Source: Verrucomicrobiales bacterium (GTDB lineage: Bacteria; Verrucomicrobiota; Verrucomicrobiia; Limisphaerales; Palsa-1400). From it: DNA of 5,607 nucleotides. The translations under genes and the position numbers were made by a program. The DNA lies in assembly GCA_028293405.1 (NCBI GenBank), contig JAQGOW010000569.1, positions 1-5,607 of the forward strand, read 5' to 3'. Position 1 is the stretch's first letter; each line of letters starts with the position of its first letter. Under the pieces are notes generated by a model, which was not told where the DNA came from, did no database searches, and saw only the letters and a list, made by a program, of their open reading frames with translations. Below are positions 1 to 5,504 of the stretch, one piece after another.

Positions 1-369
1 ATATATGACAAAATTGAAGCAGCCTATACGCTATGTATACTTCTCAACCTAACCAAGCAGCCGACTGCGCATCTGGTGACCTTTGAACTTGTCTCTTCTC
101 CTCTCTTCCTGCCTGCTTCTCTCTTCTCTTGCTGCCTTCTCCTCGTTCTTTCAGTACACTGCGCTTTTCAACCTAAGTGCCTCCTTGCCGACTTTGATCT
201 TTGAGCTTGTATCCGTACCTTCTTATCTTCTCTACTGTTGTCTTTTCTTTCAGTCTGTTCTTTTCCCCTTTCCTGTTTTCGTCTTCTCTCCTTCTCAACT
301 CTTATTATCTTGCTCCCCTCAGTAGTATATGGCAAGACGCCCCCTCCTTCCTTTCGGCGGCATATTTTC
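1..369. other. Gene-free, pyrimidine-rich stretch
   Basis: No convincing gene is present. From about 89 to 320 the + strand is dominated by C and T; in 241-300 I count only 7 purines in 60 bases. The open frames here are low-complexity by-products: Leu/Ser/Phe-rich on + and Arg/Lys/Glu-rich on -, with no recognisable domain. The + strand is rich in YC dinucleotides and poor in G, which is the composition preferred by the primary site of Rho factor, so a rut-like terminator for an upstream + strand gene is one possible role. An imperfect direct repeat (41-90 versus 165-208) lies inside it. Confidence 0.6.
41..208 (+). repeat. Imperfect direct repeat pair (41-90 and 165-208)
   Basis: Three blocks recur in the same order: TTCTCAACCTAA (41-52) matches TTTTCAACCTAA (165-176), GCCGACT occurs at 60-66 and 187-193, and CTTTGAACTT (81-90) matches CTTTGAGCTT (199-208). 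Offsets of 124, 127 and 118 bases imply small insertions and deletions between the copies. This looks like an old, diverged duplication of a roughly 120-base unit. No function can be assigned. Confidence 0.45.
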
Positions 370-409
370 AATGGCCTGGAATGGCCTGGAATGGCTTTCA
401 ATGGCTTTG
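370..409 (+). repeat. Four-copy 10-bp tandem repeat
   Basis: Four consecutive 10-base units read AATGGCCTGG, AATGGCCTGG, AATGGCTTTC and AATGGCTTTG. The first two are identical and all share AATGGC. The period is about one helical turn, so the AATGGC blocks fall on the same face of DNA. It sits upstream of the mqnD leader. It may be a replication-slippage product or a protein-binding array; the sequence does not decide. Confidence 0.75.
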
Positions 410-551
410 ATTGCTACTGACACTGATTCATCACTAACCGAAAGACTCTCCATCGCCAGTTAAACTAACGCGGGCGCTGCTTTGCGCCACATGACTTACA
501 ACACCATTCTTCGTGGCTTGATCGGTTTAAAACGGTCCCCAACGACACTTG

Positions 552-579
552 AAACTTCAAACCGCCAACCCCAAACTTC
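552..579 (+). repeat. Degenerate heptamer array 1 in the mqnD leader
   Basis: Units of exactly 7 bases run AAACTTC, AAACCGC, CAACCCC, AAACTTC, followed by ACCC and then the mqnD ATG. A weaker unit (ACACTTG, 545-551) precedes them. The array fills the space where a ribosome binding site would be, and no Shine-Dalgarno-like purine stretch is present there. Confidence 0.6.
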
Positions 580-583
580 ACCC

Positions 584-1435
584 ATGTCGCAGTTGATTAC
601 GCTCGGGCATTCGCCGGATCCGGATGATGCTTTTATGTTTTTTGGGCTCGCCAAGGATCGCATTCCCGCCGGCGGTTATAAATTCGAACACATCCTCCAG
701 GACATCCAGACGCTCAATGAACGGGCCACGCGCGGGGAGCTGGATGTCACGGCGATCAGTATCCACGCTTACGCCTATGTCTCCGATAAATACGCGCTGC
801 TGCCGAGCGGATCGAGCATGGGCGATGGTTATGGGCCGATGCTGGTCGCGAAACAGAAGTTTTCGAAGGCGGAGTTGGCGTCGAAGAAGATCGCGGTGCC
901 AGGGACGATGACGAGCGCGTTTTTGGCGTTGCAGCTTTGGCTCGGGAAATCGGCTCGTGAGATCAATTTTGTGGTGGTGCCGTTTGACCAGATTTTCGCG
1001 GCGGTGCGCTCGGGTCAAGCCGAGGTCGGCCTGATCATTCATGAAGGGCAATTGACGTTTCGTAATGAAGGTCTCGAACTGTGCGAGGATCTCGGGGCTT
1101 GGTTTAAGCGGGAGAATGATGGGTTGCCGTTGCCGCTGGGCGGGAATGTGATTCATAAACGGTTCGCGGTGGAGGAGCGCCAGAGGATTTCGCGGATTTT
1201 GACGGCGAGTATCCAGTATAGCCTGGAGCATCGGGCGGAAGCGGTGGAGCACGCGTTGCAGTATGCGCGGGATATGGGCAAGGAGCTCGCGGACGAATTC
1301 GTCGGGATGTATGTGAATCATTGGACGCTCGATTACGGCGACAAGGGGCGCGAGGCGATCCGGAGGTTTTTGGGGCAGGCGTTTGAGACGGGGTTGATTC
1401 CGAAGAGGATGGAGCTCGAATTCGTTGAGGGTTGA
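584..1435 (+). CDS. mqnD: 1,4-dihydroxy-6-naphthoate synthase (MqnD)
   Basis: MqnD acts in the futalosine pathway of menaquinone biosynthesis, converting cyclic dehypoxanthine futalosine to 1,4-dihydroxy-6-naphthoate in the cytoplasm. The 283-residue product has the family's periplasmic-binding-protein-like layout. Visible features are the N-terminal SPDPDDAF motif (residues 10-17, equivalent to SPCPNDTF in relatives), LNERATRGELDVTAISIHAYAYV (core at about 44-66), GYGPMLV (82-88), the VGLIIHEG motif with H153, which I equate with the proposed catalytic histidine of the family, LPLPLGGN (181-188), and a C-terminal MYVNHWTLDYGDKG segment (242-255). I chose ATG 584 because conserved sequence starts within a few residues. 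An upstream in-frame TTG at 482 would add 34 unconserved residues encoded partly by repeat DNA. No Shine-Dalgarno is visible. The last residues and stop codon lie inside a 7-bp tandem repeat. Other mqn genes are absent, so the pathway is scattered or lies outside the window. The related MqnA is a less likely identity. Confidence 0.93.
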   Translation: MSQLITLGHSPDPDDAFMFFGLAKDRIPAGGYKFEHILQDIQTLNERATRGELDVTAISIHAYAYVSDKYALLPSGSSMGDGYGPMLVAKQKFSKAELASKKIAVPGTMTSAFLALQLWLGKSAREINFVVVPFDQIFAAVRSGQAEVGLIIHEGQLTFRNEGLELCEDLGAWFKRENDGLPLPLGGNVIHKRFAVEERQRISRILTASIQYSLEHRAEAVEHALQYARDMGKELADEFVGMYVNHWTLDYGDKGREAIRRFLGQAFETGLIPKRMELEFVEG

Positions 1436-1451
1436 GGGTTGAGGGTTGAGG
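1424..1451 (+). repeat. Perfect heptamer array 2 across the mqnD stop codon
   Basis: Four perfect consecutive copies of GTTGAGG occupy these 28 bases. The mqnD stop codon TGA (1433-1435) is within copy 2, so the last residues (Val-Glu-Gly) are encoded by the repeat. On the complementary strand, in rotated register, the unit reads CAACCCT, similar to units of arrays 1 and 4. Confidence 0.9.
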
Positions 1452-1461
1452 GAAGTCGAGC

Positions 1462-1542
1462 GGTAGGGCGAGGCTCCTGCCGAGCCTTTCTGTGGAATCG
1501 ACGTCAAAGGTTCTAAAGGCTCGGCGGGAGCCTCGCCCTACC
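1462..1542. repeat. Long inverted repeat, REPIN-like element
   Basis: Arms 1462-1489 and 1515-1542 are 28 bases each and pair at every position except T1478-G1526, which is a wobble pair in RNA. The loop is 25 bases (1490-1514). The outer ends read GGTAGGGCGAGGCTCC and the complement. There is no T-run after the right arm, so it is not a classic intrinsic terminator, although the transcript would fold strongly 26 bases beyond the mqnD stop. Two inverted REP-like units around a spacer match the REPIN layout mobilised by RAYT transposases in other bacteria. No such transposase is in this window. Confidence 0.85.
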
Positions 1543-1561
1543 ACATCAGACTGCTGTTTGA

Positions 1562-1589
1562 TTTACAGTGGGTGTTGTGCTTAAATTAT
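1562..1589 (+). promoter_or_regulatory. Possible promoter of the cytochrome gene
   Basis: TTTACA (1562-1567) matches 5 of 6 bases of the -35 consensus. AATTAT (1584-1589), 16 bases downstream, matches 4 of 6 of the -10 consensus. The pair lies just after the inverted repeat and gives a leader of about 26 bases before ATG 1622. It is a consensus match in AT-rich DNA only, so it is tentative. Confidence 0.3.
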
Positions 1590-1621
1590 TCTCAACACGC
1601 AATTTGCTCACACACACTTTT

Positions 1622-2149
1622 ATGAAGAAGACTTTTTTGACGGTTGGTTTGTTGGTCGCGGCTGCGACTTCGAATTTTGCGGCGCCTCATGAAGGGCATG
1701 ACGAAGCCTGGGATATTTCGAAGATCGATATGAGCAAGTTGCCGCCGGCCTCGACCCGAACGGATGTGACGTATGAGAAGGATGTCGCGCCGTTGTTGAA
1801 GGCGTCGTGCGTGCGTTGTCACGGTGCGGAAAAACCCAAAGCGCGTCTGCGTCTGGACAGTAAGGAAGGCATTCTTAAAGGCGGTTCGGACGGCAAAGTT
1901 GTCGTGCCCGGGGATAGTAAGAAGAGCTTGATCGTCGCTGCGGCGGCGCGTGTGAATGATGACGTCGCGATGCCGCCCAAGCGCAAGAGCCGCGGGCCAG
2001 GTGGACCCGGCGGAGCTGGTGGTGAACAGACTCGTCCGAACGGCGCGCCGCAAGGTGGTCCCGGTGGAAAGACTTTTACGCCGCCGAAGCCGTTGACGGC
2101 GGAGCAGGTTGGTGTTTTGCGGGCTTGGATTGATCAAGGCGCGAAGTGA
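1622..2149 (+). CDS. Secreted mono-heme c-type cytochrome, PSCyt1-like
   Basis: The 175-residue product begins with a signal peptide (MKKTF plus a hydrophobic core to about residue 20, likely cut near NFA-AP), so it should act in the periplasm or outside. One heme-binding motif CVRCH is at residues 63-67, preceded by YEKDVAPLLKASC, and the probable distal heme ligand M117 is in VAMPPK. The closing LTAEQVGVLRAWIDQGA (158-174) is characteristic of planctomycete/verrucomicrobial cytochrome C domains (PSCyt1). In that family the domain usually heads larger proteins also carrying PSCyt2/PSD1 domains; here it stands alone, so it may be an electron-transfer subunit with partners elsewhere. A Gly/Pro-rich segment (about 124-150) separates MPPK from the C-terminal helix and is unusual. 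HEGHDE near the mature N-terminus could bind metal. ATG 1622 is chosen because the signal peptide begins there; the in-frame GTG 1568 would put 18 extra residues before it. No Shine-Dalgarno is visible. The donor and acceptor are unknown. Confidence 0.85.
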   Translation: MKKTFLTVGLLVAAATSNFAAPHEGHDEAWDISKIDMSKLPPASTRTDVTYEKDVAPLLKASCVRCHGAEKPKARLRLDSKEGILKGGSDGKVVVPGDSKKSLIVAAAARVNDDVAMPPKRKSRGPGGPGGAGGEQTRPNGAPQGGPGGKTFTPPKPLTAEQVGVLRAWIDQGAK

Positions 2150-2209
2150 CAGTAATCAGTAATCAGTAGTCAGTAATCAGTGGTCAGTGGCGAGTGATCA
2201 GGGTTGAGG
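2150..2209 (+). repeat. Degenerate heptamer array 3 after the cytochrome stop
   Basis: Starting at the base after the TGA stop, 7-base units run CAGTAAT, CAGTAAT, CAGTAGT, CAGTAAT, CAGTGGT, CAGTGGC, GAGTGAT, CAGGGTT (2150-2205). The array then runs into GTTGAGG (2203-2209), the same unit as the array at the mqnD stop. Divergence from the CAGTAAT form increases away from the stop codon. Confidence 0.88.
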
Positions 2210-2222
2210 GACTGATGTGAAG

Positions 2223-2236
2223 CGGCCTGAAGGCCG
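2223..2236. repeat. Short hairpin CGGCCT-GA-AGGCCG
   Basis: A 6-base inverted repeat with a 2-base centre; in RNA a 5-pair stem with a UGAA tetraloop is more realistic. GAGCTCCAACGGCGTAGGG follows, with the GAG.CTCC and GTAGGG elements reminiscent of the larger inverted repeat at 1462-1542. No T-run follows. It may be a degraded REP-like unit. Confidence 0.45.
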
Positions 2237-2306
2237 AGCTCCAACGGCGTAGGGTTTCACCTTGCGATGGTTTCAGGGATTGGCTACCCTGCTCCCTTTC
2301 GCCAAG

Positions 2307-3602
2307 ATGGTCAAATCTCCGCTAAACGAACGCAAGAATGCCAATACGGATTCGTCCGGGTTGCGCCTCAATATCGAGATTTCGCGCAAAGCTCTTTTAG
2401 TGCTGCTGGTGGTGCTGATTGTCCCTTACTTTGTCGCGGCGGGATTTTATTTGGCCAGGCACGATTGGCATAATTTGCTGGGCTCGCGCACGGTCGCCGG
2501 CGGGTCGGATGGAGGGACACCTTGCAATGCGGGGCCTTGGGGGAAGATGGAGTTTATCCCGATTAAGATTGAGACGCCGGAGGAGTTTTTGTCTATCCAG
2601 GCGTTTGAATCGACGGATTCCCGGTGGTTCTTCGGCGGGATGAATCGGGAGACGGCGATCGCGTTGATGGATCGCGCGGGGATCACGGCGGCTGAGCATA
2701 GTCAATTGGCCAATTCGAAGTGGGACACGGCCGGGAGCGGGATTTATGTGACGGCGCCGACGGAGACGATCGTTTCGCTGCGTCCGAATGTGCGGGCGGC
2801 TATTTACAAATCGCTCGGGCAATGGCCGGAGAATTCTTCGCAACAGGATGTTTTCTTTTTCCCGTCGGATGACATGAAGACGTTCTTCGACAAGAGCGGG
2901 GTGTCGGATGAGACGATCGGGCTAGTGAAGCAGCTTTGTTTTCCACATGGGAAGTTACAGTTTTTCGCGGACCTGCCGTTGGTGATGCGCAAGTTGCAGA
3001 CTTACGATGATAAGCGGCGGTTGGCCAAAGCAGTGTCGCGGCGATCGACGTTGTTGTTGAAGCTGGCGATCGATGATAAGTCGAATGTGGATGAGTTGCT
3101 CAAATACTGGGCGCATGCGGGCACGGAGAAGGATTTGCGGCCGTTGTTTGAGTCGTTGACGAAGGTGCCGGGCGGCACGCGGATTTCGTTGATCAATTTG
3201 TTGCCGCCGGCACCGTCGGCGCGGCTGTATACGTTCGCGTTTCCGTCGATGGAACCGTTGGAGCATGACAATTGTCATTGGACGTCGTTTAACTTTTTCA
3301 AGGATCCGCCAGATAACGCGTTCACGAATGCGGCGGTGGTGCGGAAGACTCTCGAGACGGATTATTATCCGGTGTTCACGGACGCGCGTTATGGCGATCT
3401 GGTGTTTGTTTCAAAGGCGAACGGCGAGATTATCCATTCGTCGGTGTTTATCGCGGATAACATCGTTTACACGAAGAACGGCGGGCATTATTTGTCGCCA
3501 TGGATGTTGATGAGGATTCCGGAAATGGTGGATGCGTTTTCAGCGATGTATCCGCCGGAGGAGCAGTTGAAGGTTACTTACTACCGGAATAAGTACTACT
3601 AG
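2307..3602 (+). CDS. Membrane-anchored protein with putative NlpC/P60-like Cys/His domain
   Basis: I do not recognise this 431-residue protein by name. Residues 1-28 are polar and basic. One transmembrane segment follows (about 29-50, LVLLVVLIVPYFVAAGFYLA), then a long presumably periplasmic part. The middle (about 85-300) has no motif I know and contains a helix-rich stretch with LKLAIDDKSNVDELLKYW. The C-terminal part (about 316-400) has C323 in DNCHWTSFNFF at the start of a likely helix, then YGDLVFVSKANGEIIHSSVFI with H377, then GGHYLSPW with H394. A Cys at a helix start, a GDLVF strand and a downstream His strand is the order seen in NlpC/P60 papain-like peptidases, where such enzymes cut peptidoglycan stem peptides. 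I infer an anchored cell-wall or amide hydrolase, but this is a motif reading only. ATG 2307 is chosen; an in-frame TTG at 2262 with a weak AGGG seven bases upstream would add 15 residues. It converges with the pilin-like gene. Confidence 0.72.
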   Translation: MVKSPLNERKNANTDSSGLRLNIEISRKALLVLLVVLIVPYFVAAGFYLARHDWHNLLGSRTVAGGSDGGTPCNAGPWGKMEFIPIKIETPEEFLSIQAFESTDSRWFFGGMNRETAIALMDRAGITAAEHSQLANSKWDTAGSGIYVTAPTETIVSLRPNVRAAIYKSLGQWPENSSQQDVFFFPSDDMKTFFDKSGVSDETIGLVKQLCFPHGKLQFFADLPLVMRKLQTYDDKRRLAKAVSRRSTLLLKLAIDDKSNVDELLKYWAHAGTEKDLRPLFESLTKVPGGTRISLINLLPPAPSARLYTFAFPSMEPLEHDNCHWTSFNFFKDPPDNAFTNAAVVRKTLETDYYPVFTDARYGDLVFVSKANGEIIHSSVFIADNIVYTKNGGHYLSPWMLMRIPEMVDAFSAMYPPEEQLKVTYYRNKYY

Positions 3603-3617
3603 CCGGAACGTCCGGCT
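3601..3617. terminator. Hairpin overlapping the stop codon
   Basis: AGCCGGA (3601-3607) and TCCGGCT (3611-3617) form a perfect 7-pair stem with an ACG loop, starting within the stop codon of the upstream + strand gene. No T-run follows on either strand, so intrinsic termination is not established. The position between convergent genes makes an end-of-transcript role plausible. Confidence 0.4.
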
Positions 3618-3639
3618 CGCAAGAGGCACGGAGGAAGAG

Positions 3640-3674
3640 GAACGTCCAACGTCCAGCTTCCAATATCGAATATG
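3640..3674 (+). repeat. Degenerate heptamer array 4 in the convergent gap
   Basis: Five consecutive 7-base units: GAACGTC, CAACGTC, CAGCTTC, CAATATC, GAATATG. The form (C/G)A(A/G) followed by four bases ending in TC or TG resembles CAACCCC of array 1 and the complement of array 2. It lies between the stop codons of two convergent genes. Confidence 0.65.
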
Positions 3675-3680
3675 TGACCG

Positions 3681-3711
3681 GAACGGCGCGCGCGGAGCGA
3701 CACGTCCTACC
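3681..3711. repeat. Solo REP-like half-site
   Basis: This stretch carries GCGCGCGCGGAGCG and ends CGTCCTACC, compared with GGCGGGAGCC and CGCCCTACC in the right arm of the inverted repeat at 1515-1542. Shared elements are the GGAGC core and the terminal CCTACC. No facing partner is present nearby, so it may be a single unit of the same or a related family. The similarity is partial. Confidence 0.4.
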
Positions 3712-3712
3712 C

Positions 3713-4594
3713 TTACGGCAGGCCGCCGATGATGGCTGGATGGTTCTCGTCGCAGCCTTTGATAAATGAGGGTAGGTATTGTTTGCGCGGCACCCATTGG
3801 GCGTGGCTGTCGGCAAAAACCACGTTGCCGCCAAGGATGCCGTGGTTGTCGCCTTTGTCGGGGAAGTCTTCGTTCAGGCGCGTTGAATCGGTCGGGTCGC
3901 CATCGTCGGCGTCGTATATAAGCCAGATATCGGAGGCACCGGCGCGGGTGCCGAAAACGTTGTATTGGGGGTAGGTGGTGTAGTTCTGTTTATAGGTGTA
4001 GCCGACGACGGACTTTTGAGTTTTGCGCAGACCAGCTCCGTTAGCTGATCCGTTTAGAAATCCCGCAACTTCGTAGCTGTGGCCTCCACTTTTATCTTCG
4101 CGGCCTTTGGCAGCGTTGTTGTCGAGATCAACGATGTAGTTGGGGTATTCATGCATGCGGTCTGGCACTGTGTGCAACGCAGAATAAAACGGGACGGCGG
4201 GGCCGGTGTTGGGAGTGGTGCCAGTCTCGTTATTCGGGTCACCGAAGCCCTGGCAAGGAACCGGCTTGTTCGCGATGACGTTTTGGGTTCCCGGACAGAT
4301 GAATGTTTTTAGGTTTTTAATGTAACTTGGGTAAAGCCAGTTGAGATTGTCGTCGGAGTAGTTTCCAACGCCCGTCAGCGCCCCGCGGTAGTCGTCATCG
4401 GCATAAAGCTGGCTGCCGATGGCCATTTGCTTGGAGTCGTTTAGGCAAGCGATTCGCTTGGCTTTGTCTTTGGCGCGGCCGAGCGCGGGCAAAAGCATGG
4501 AGGCGAGGATTGCGATGATGGCAATCACAACCAGGAGTTCAATCAAGGTAAAGCCCGACGGGCGGCGGGTCGGATCGGATTTGGGCACGGTCAT
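3713..4594 (-). CDS. Type II secretion/type IV pilin-like protein (prepilin N-terminal methylation domain)
   Basis: The 293-residue product has a textbook prepilin leader: basic residues 1-13, then G14-F15-T-L-I-E19, with cleavage expected after G14 and E19 at position +5 of the mature protein. A hydrophobic helix follows (about 15-37, [19 protein letters not shown]), then [18 protein letters not shown]. This arrangement plus [14 protein letters not shown] (255-268) near the C-terminus is typical of the large verrucomicrobial/planctomycete pseudopilin-like family, whose members are often numerous per genome and mostly of unknown role. The globular part is Asp/Asn/Tyr-rich, with four cysteines (C50, C100, C114, C281). 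ATG at 4594 is chosen because it places the leader correctly; the frame stays open upstream to 4786 but without conserved sequence. No Shine-Dalgarno is visible. No prepilin peptidase, ATPase or secretin gene lies nearby, so it is a solitary pseudopilin. It is divergent from the gene at 4695. Confidence 0.92.
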   Translation of the reverse strand: MTVPKSDPTRRPSGFTLIELLVVIAIIAILASMLLPALGRAKDKAKRIACLNDSKQMAIGSQLYADDDYRGALTGVGNYSDDNLNWLYPSYIKNLKTFICPGTQNVIANKPVPCQGFGDPNNETGTTPNTGPAVPFYSALHTVPDRMHEYPNYIVDLDNNAAKGREDKSGGHSYEVAGFLNGSANGAGLRKTQKSVVGYTYKQNYTTYPQYNVFGTRAGASDIWLIYDADDGDPTDSTRLNEDFPDKGDNHGILGGNVVFADSHAQWVPRKQYLPSFIKGCDENHPAIIGGLP

Positions 4595-4609
4595 AACTAA
4601 CGCTGTTCT

Positions 4610-4638
4610 AGTATGCAGGAGGTGGTATTCGAAAACAA
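4610..4638 (-). promoter_or_regulatory. Possible promoter of the pilin-like gene
   Basis: On the minus strand TTGTTT (4638-4633) and CATACT (4615-4610) are separated by 17 bases; the matches to consensus are 3/6 and 4/6. Transcription from it would begin about 9 bases before the ATG, a very short leader that would fit the missing Shine-Dalgarno. Weak evidence. Confidence 0.25.
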
Positions 4639-4694
4639 GTAAACACAAGCGTTTTGGAATTGCAATGGCTGAGGAAATGCTTGATTGAACAGCA

Positions 4695-5432
4695 ATGAGA
4701 CTTCCCTTGGTGTTAATTTTGTTCGCAGCATTGGTGGCAACGGCGGCGGATTCGATTTCTAAATATGAGCAACCGTTTTTTCGCACGGCGACGATTTACG
4801 CGCGTGGGTCAAACCGGAAGACGGTGCTTTTTAAACTGAGCCGGACGGTCAGCCGCAACGGTAACTCCGTGAAAGCCGCGCGGGAATTCACTTCGCCTGA
4901 CGGTAAAGTGGCGGCGCGTGAATGGCTTACTTACGACGGGGACAAACTGGTTTCTTACGAGTTGGATGATCCACAGACCGGCAGCAAAGGGTCGGCAAAA
5001 GTGGTGCGCGACGGGGACAAAGCGAAGCTGGTTTTTGAGTTTACGACGGGCAACAAAACGAAGACGGGCAGCGAGACGTTCCGATCGGATACGGTCGTGA
5101 ATGACATGATTTATCCGTGCCTGGCGTCGCATTGGAAGGAGCTGATGAGCGGTGAGGCGGTGAAGTGTCACTATATCGCTTTGTCGCGCGCGGAGACTGT
5201 TGGGTTCGACTTTGTGAAGACGGGCGAGACGACGGTTAACGGGAAGCCGGTGGTGATTGTGAAGATGTCGCCGTCCAACTTCATTATTTCGGCTTTGGTT
5301 GATCCTTTGATTTTCATGATCGAGAAAAATGGCGAGCACCGGGTGCTGGACTATGACGGAGCAACGACGCCGCACATCAAAGTCGGCGATAAATTCAAGG
5401 ATTTGGACGCGATTACGGTGTTTGATTGGTAG
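4695..5432 (+). CDS. Secreted protein of unknown function
   Basis: I do not recognise a named family with certainty. The 245-residue product starts with a signal peptide ([17 protein letters not shown], likely cut after ATA18), with no lipobox cysteine, so it is exported as a soluble periplasmic or secreted protein. The mature part is predicted to be beta-rich, with alternating hydrophobic residues in strands such as [20 protein letters not shown] and KLVFEFTTG, and pairs of DGDK turns (81-84, 106-109). Two cysteines (C142, C158) could form a disulphide. The segment [42 protein letters not shown] (core 181-221) and the end LDAITVFDW look like conserved blocks. The overall shape recalls periplasmic DUF3108-like or LolA-like lipid-handling folds, but this is a guess from strand pattern only. 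ATG 4695 directly precedes the signal peptide; an upstream ATG at 4677 runs into a stop after three codons. It is divergent from the pilin-like gene with 100 bases between them. Confidence 0.8.
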   Translation: MRLPLVLILFAALVATAADSISKYEQPFFRTATIYARGSNRKTVLFKLSRTVSRNGNSVKAAREFTSPDGKVAAREWLTYDGDKLVSYELDDPQTGSKGSAKVVRDGDKAKLVFEFTTGNKTKTGSETFRSDTVVNDMIYPCLASHWKELMSGEAVKCHYIALSRAETVGFDFVKTGETTVNGKPVVIVKMSPSNFIISALVDPLIFMIEKNGEHRVLDYDGATTPHIKVGDKFKDLDAITVFDW

Positions 5433-5461
5433 GACAGCCCAAATGTGCTGAATGCTTCGGC

Positions 5462-5490
5462 TTGACGCTGGGGGCTGGGAAACATACGTT
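5462..5490 (+). promoter_or_regulatory. Probable promoter of tRNA-His
   Basis: TTGACG (5462-5467, 5 of 6 consensus) is followed after exactly 17 bases by TACGTT (5485-5490, 3 of 6). The expected start near 5497 lies about 8 bases before the mature tRNA 5' end, which is a sensible position. The -10 element is weak, so the call rests on spacing and position. Confidence 0.45.
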
Positions 5491-5504
5491 ATTCGGCCTT
5501 GGTT

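Noticed and set aside
83..420. Small + and - strand open frames in the pyrimidine-rich region
   Set aside because: Low-complexity Leu/Ser/Phe or Arg/Lys/Glu products that follow directly from the C/T bias, with no ribosome binding site and no recognisable fold.
473..488. Hairpin GGCGC-GCGCC upstream of mqnD as a regulatory structure
   Set aside because: A 5-pair stem with a 6-base loop in GC-rich DNA is likely by chance, and no riboswitch features surround it.
578..1507. Long antisense open frame opposite mqnD (309 codons)
   Set aside because: It is a by-product of GC-biased third positions in mqnD. Its sequence is Arg/His/Pro-rich without a domain, and its N-terminal part is translated from the inverted repeat and heptamer array.
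1462..1542. Insertion sequence with terminal inverted repeats, or an intrinsic terminator
   Set aside because: Only 25 bases separate the arms, so no transposase can be encoded, and no T-run follows the right arm.
552..2209. CRISPR array
   Set aside because: The repeats are 7-base tandem units without spacers, far shorter than CRISPR repeats, and no cas gene is visible.
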